A stretch of 33,954 nt of DNA. Origin: an uncultured Alphaproteobacteria bacterium. Its GTDB lineage: Bacteria; Pseudomonadota; Alphaproteobacteria; Rhodobacterales; Rhodobacteraceae. This document shows positions 33,900-33,954 of the stretch, in pieces. Each line of letters starts with the position of its first letter. The stretch's first letter is position 1. The notes below the pieces were generated by a model. It was given only the letters and a program-made list of their open reading frames with translations, ran no database searches and had not been told where the DNA came from. A program made the translations under genes and the position numbers. The stretch is taken from positions 1 through 33,954 of the forward strand of contig CAKMYZ010000026.1 of NCBI GenBank assembly GCA_929200255.1, read 5' to 3'.

Positions 33900-33954
33900 T
33901 CATCAATAATGAGAAACTTGACCCGGCGCTGTTGAAACTGCGTTTCAATCTGAT

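Overview
The window looks like a chromosomal segment of a marine alphaproteobacterium of the order Rhodobacterales (Roseobacter/Rhodobacter type). The evidence is the rpoE-chrR pair with its neighbouring operon arranged as I recall it from Rhodobacter sphaeroides, the small Hint-domain and RTX proteins common in this group, moderately high GC, and tightly overlapping operons with ATGA or GTGA junctions. I see no tRNA, rRNA, CRISPR array, intact IS element or prophage.

Region 1 (1-6240) is a singlet-oxygen stress module. The ECF sigma factor RpoE and its zinc-dependent anti-sigma factor ChrR read leftward. A five-gene operon reads rightward: FAD-dependent amine-oxidase-like protein, DUF1365, MFS transporter, DUF3833, SDR. 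Two back-to-back TGATCC-N18-TA promoters in the 120-bp divergent spacer suggest that RpoE drives both directions. Homologues of this operon are linked to membrane-lipid modification.

Region 2 (6267-11113) holds a lipoprotein, two small conserved proteins, and a leftward detoxification-like operon. That operon encodes a histidine phosphatase, a glutathione S-transferase, a Lys1-type saccharopine dehydrogenase and a glutathionyl-hydroquinone reductase, and its last three genes overlap at TGATG junctions.

Region 3 (11596-18450) is mainly housekeeping: a small secreted protein, recQ, truB overlapping a DUF1643 gene, a membrane-anchored RTX protein, rpsO with a three-way-junction leader, and a Hint-domain protein.

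Region 4 (18627-29579) is the most distinctive part, a divergent catabolic locus. Leftward are a periplasmic binding protein, two permeases, an argininosuccinate-lyase-superfamily enzyme, the transporter ATPase and a PfkB kinase. Rightward are a ROK regulator, a large PIG-L deacetylase and an EamA transporter. A 38-bp inverted repeat between the two arms is the likely operator. The enzyme set suggests uptake and cytoplasmic breakdown of an N-substituted (probably N-acylated) glycoside or amino-sugar conjugate. The substrate is not known to me.

Region 5 (29715-33244) has an SDR facing, and overlapping at its 3' end, a stand-alone adenylation-carrier-reductase enzyme of the carboxylic-acid-reductase/Lys2 architecture. 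It lacks the aspartate that normally binds an alpha-amino group. The last 700 bp contain no clear gene, only a possible gene remnant at 33669-33899.
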